This document shows, in pieces, positions 63,779-64,000 of a stretch of 64,000 nucleotides of DNA. The translations under genes and the position numbers were made by a program. Each line of letters begins with the position of its first letter. The first letter of the stretch is position 1. Below the pieces are notes generated by a model. The model searched no databases and had not been told where the DNA came from. It saw only the letters and a program-made list of their open reading frames with translations. This stretch comes from Clostridium thermobutyricum. GTDB lineage: Bacteria; Bacillota; Clostridia; Ch29. The stretch spans positions 41,567-105,566 of the forward strand of contig JAENYD010000007.1 of assembly GCA_016842005.1 (NCBI GenBank), in the 5' to 3' direction.

Positions 63779-64000
63779 CATTTTTGACTTAAAACAATAC
63801 AATTATGCAACAATTATGCAGAAACATAAAGCATAGAAAGGAGAGATTATACTATGATAAAAATCCAAAAAAAATATAAACCACCTTAAAAATACATTTA
63901 GTAATAGATATGATAGATGTCCCTAATTTACTGTTTAATATGAAATGTTGCTGCTGGCCTATGATATCCGGAAATTGACGGTGTTAAATGCCCCAAAGTT
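63779..64000 (+). other. Right-edge intergenic region with tandem repeat and tiny ORF
   Basis: ACAATTATGCA occurs twice in tandem (63799-63820). AAAGGAG is followed by an ATG at 63854 and a frame of only 11 codons ending at 63889. It may be a decayed copy of a gene like the one at 59654, but no similarity remains that I can see. Confidence 0.3.

Noticed and set aside
58351..64000. Prophage
   Set aside because: No phage structural, integrase or packaging genes are seen; insertion sequences and a duplication explain the region.

Overview
The window looks like chromosome of an anaerobic, amino-acid-fermenting member of the Clostridia (Firmicutes). The reasons are AGGAGG-type ribosome sites, frequent GTG and TTG starts, SmpB/tmRNA, RpoN, a CggR-controlled glycolytic operon, a K+-dependent membrane pyrophosphatase, and above all a complete selenium-dependent glycine reductase operon. 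I cannot name the species. Most genes lie on the minus strand.

Region 1 (1-4340, minus): a promoter overlapped by an 18-bp palindrome, a cobalamin riboswitch, two tiny DUF2292 genes and two large secreted surface proteins (one running off the window). This looks like a vitamin B12-repressed surface module. Region 2 (4.4-12.9 kb): DUF3842; an ECF transporter S component and a P-loop kinase behind an unidentified structured leader; tmRNA, smpB, rnr, an HD hydrolase, hppA and secG. Region 3 (13-21.5 kb): rpoN-cggR-gap2-gap1-pgk-tpiA-eno, with two CggR-type operators, two divergent GAPDH paralogues and a probable group II intron remnant between gap1 and pgk. Region 4 (22.5-30.4 kb): a tandem glycine riboswitch followed by grdX-trxB-trxA-grdE-grdA-grdB-grdC-grdD. 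grdA and grdB each contain an in-frame UGA read as selenocysteine, so naive ORF calling breaks both. tdh-kbl (49.5-51.8 kb) makes glycine from threonine and could feed this pathway.

Region 5 (30.5-36.3 kb): two DegV proteins, a Na/Pi cotransporter, trmL, a DUF362 ferredoxin-like protein, a perfect 28-bp inverted repeat and a possible insertion-sequence remnant. Region 6 (36.5-44.7 kb): a tightly overlapping cobalamin late-assembly cluster (pduX, cobD, cbiB, cbiP, cobC, cobS, cobO, cobU) with ogt and a DUF2225 gene upstream. No corrin-ring genes are present, which together with Region 1 suggests corrinoid salvage. Region 7 (44.8-58.3 kb): VanW/G5 protein, FtsA-like ATPase, nth, DUF503, kbl-tdh, an HtrA protease, a B3/4-domain protein, an EamA exporter, queG, an Fe/Mn superoxide dismutase and an aminotransferase.

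Region 8 (58.3-64 kb) is the accessory part. An ECF sigma/anti-sigma pair sits divergently to a small secreted protein. About 690 bp (sigma start, divergent promoter, secreted protein) occurs twice, 4.4 kb apart. The anti-sigma gene is split: its N-terminal membrane half is next to sigma, and its C-terminal DUF4367 half lies 3.6 kb away, fused in frame to a copy of the first sigma codons. The DNA between holds an unknown secreted protein, a small membrane protein, a truncated transposase start and an IS256-family element whose leader can hide the transposase ribosome site.
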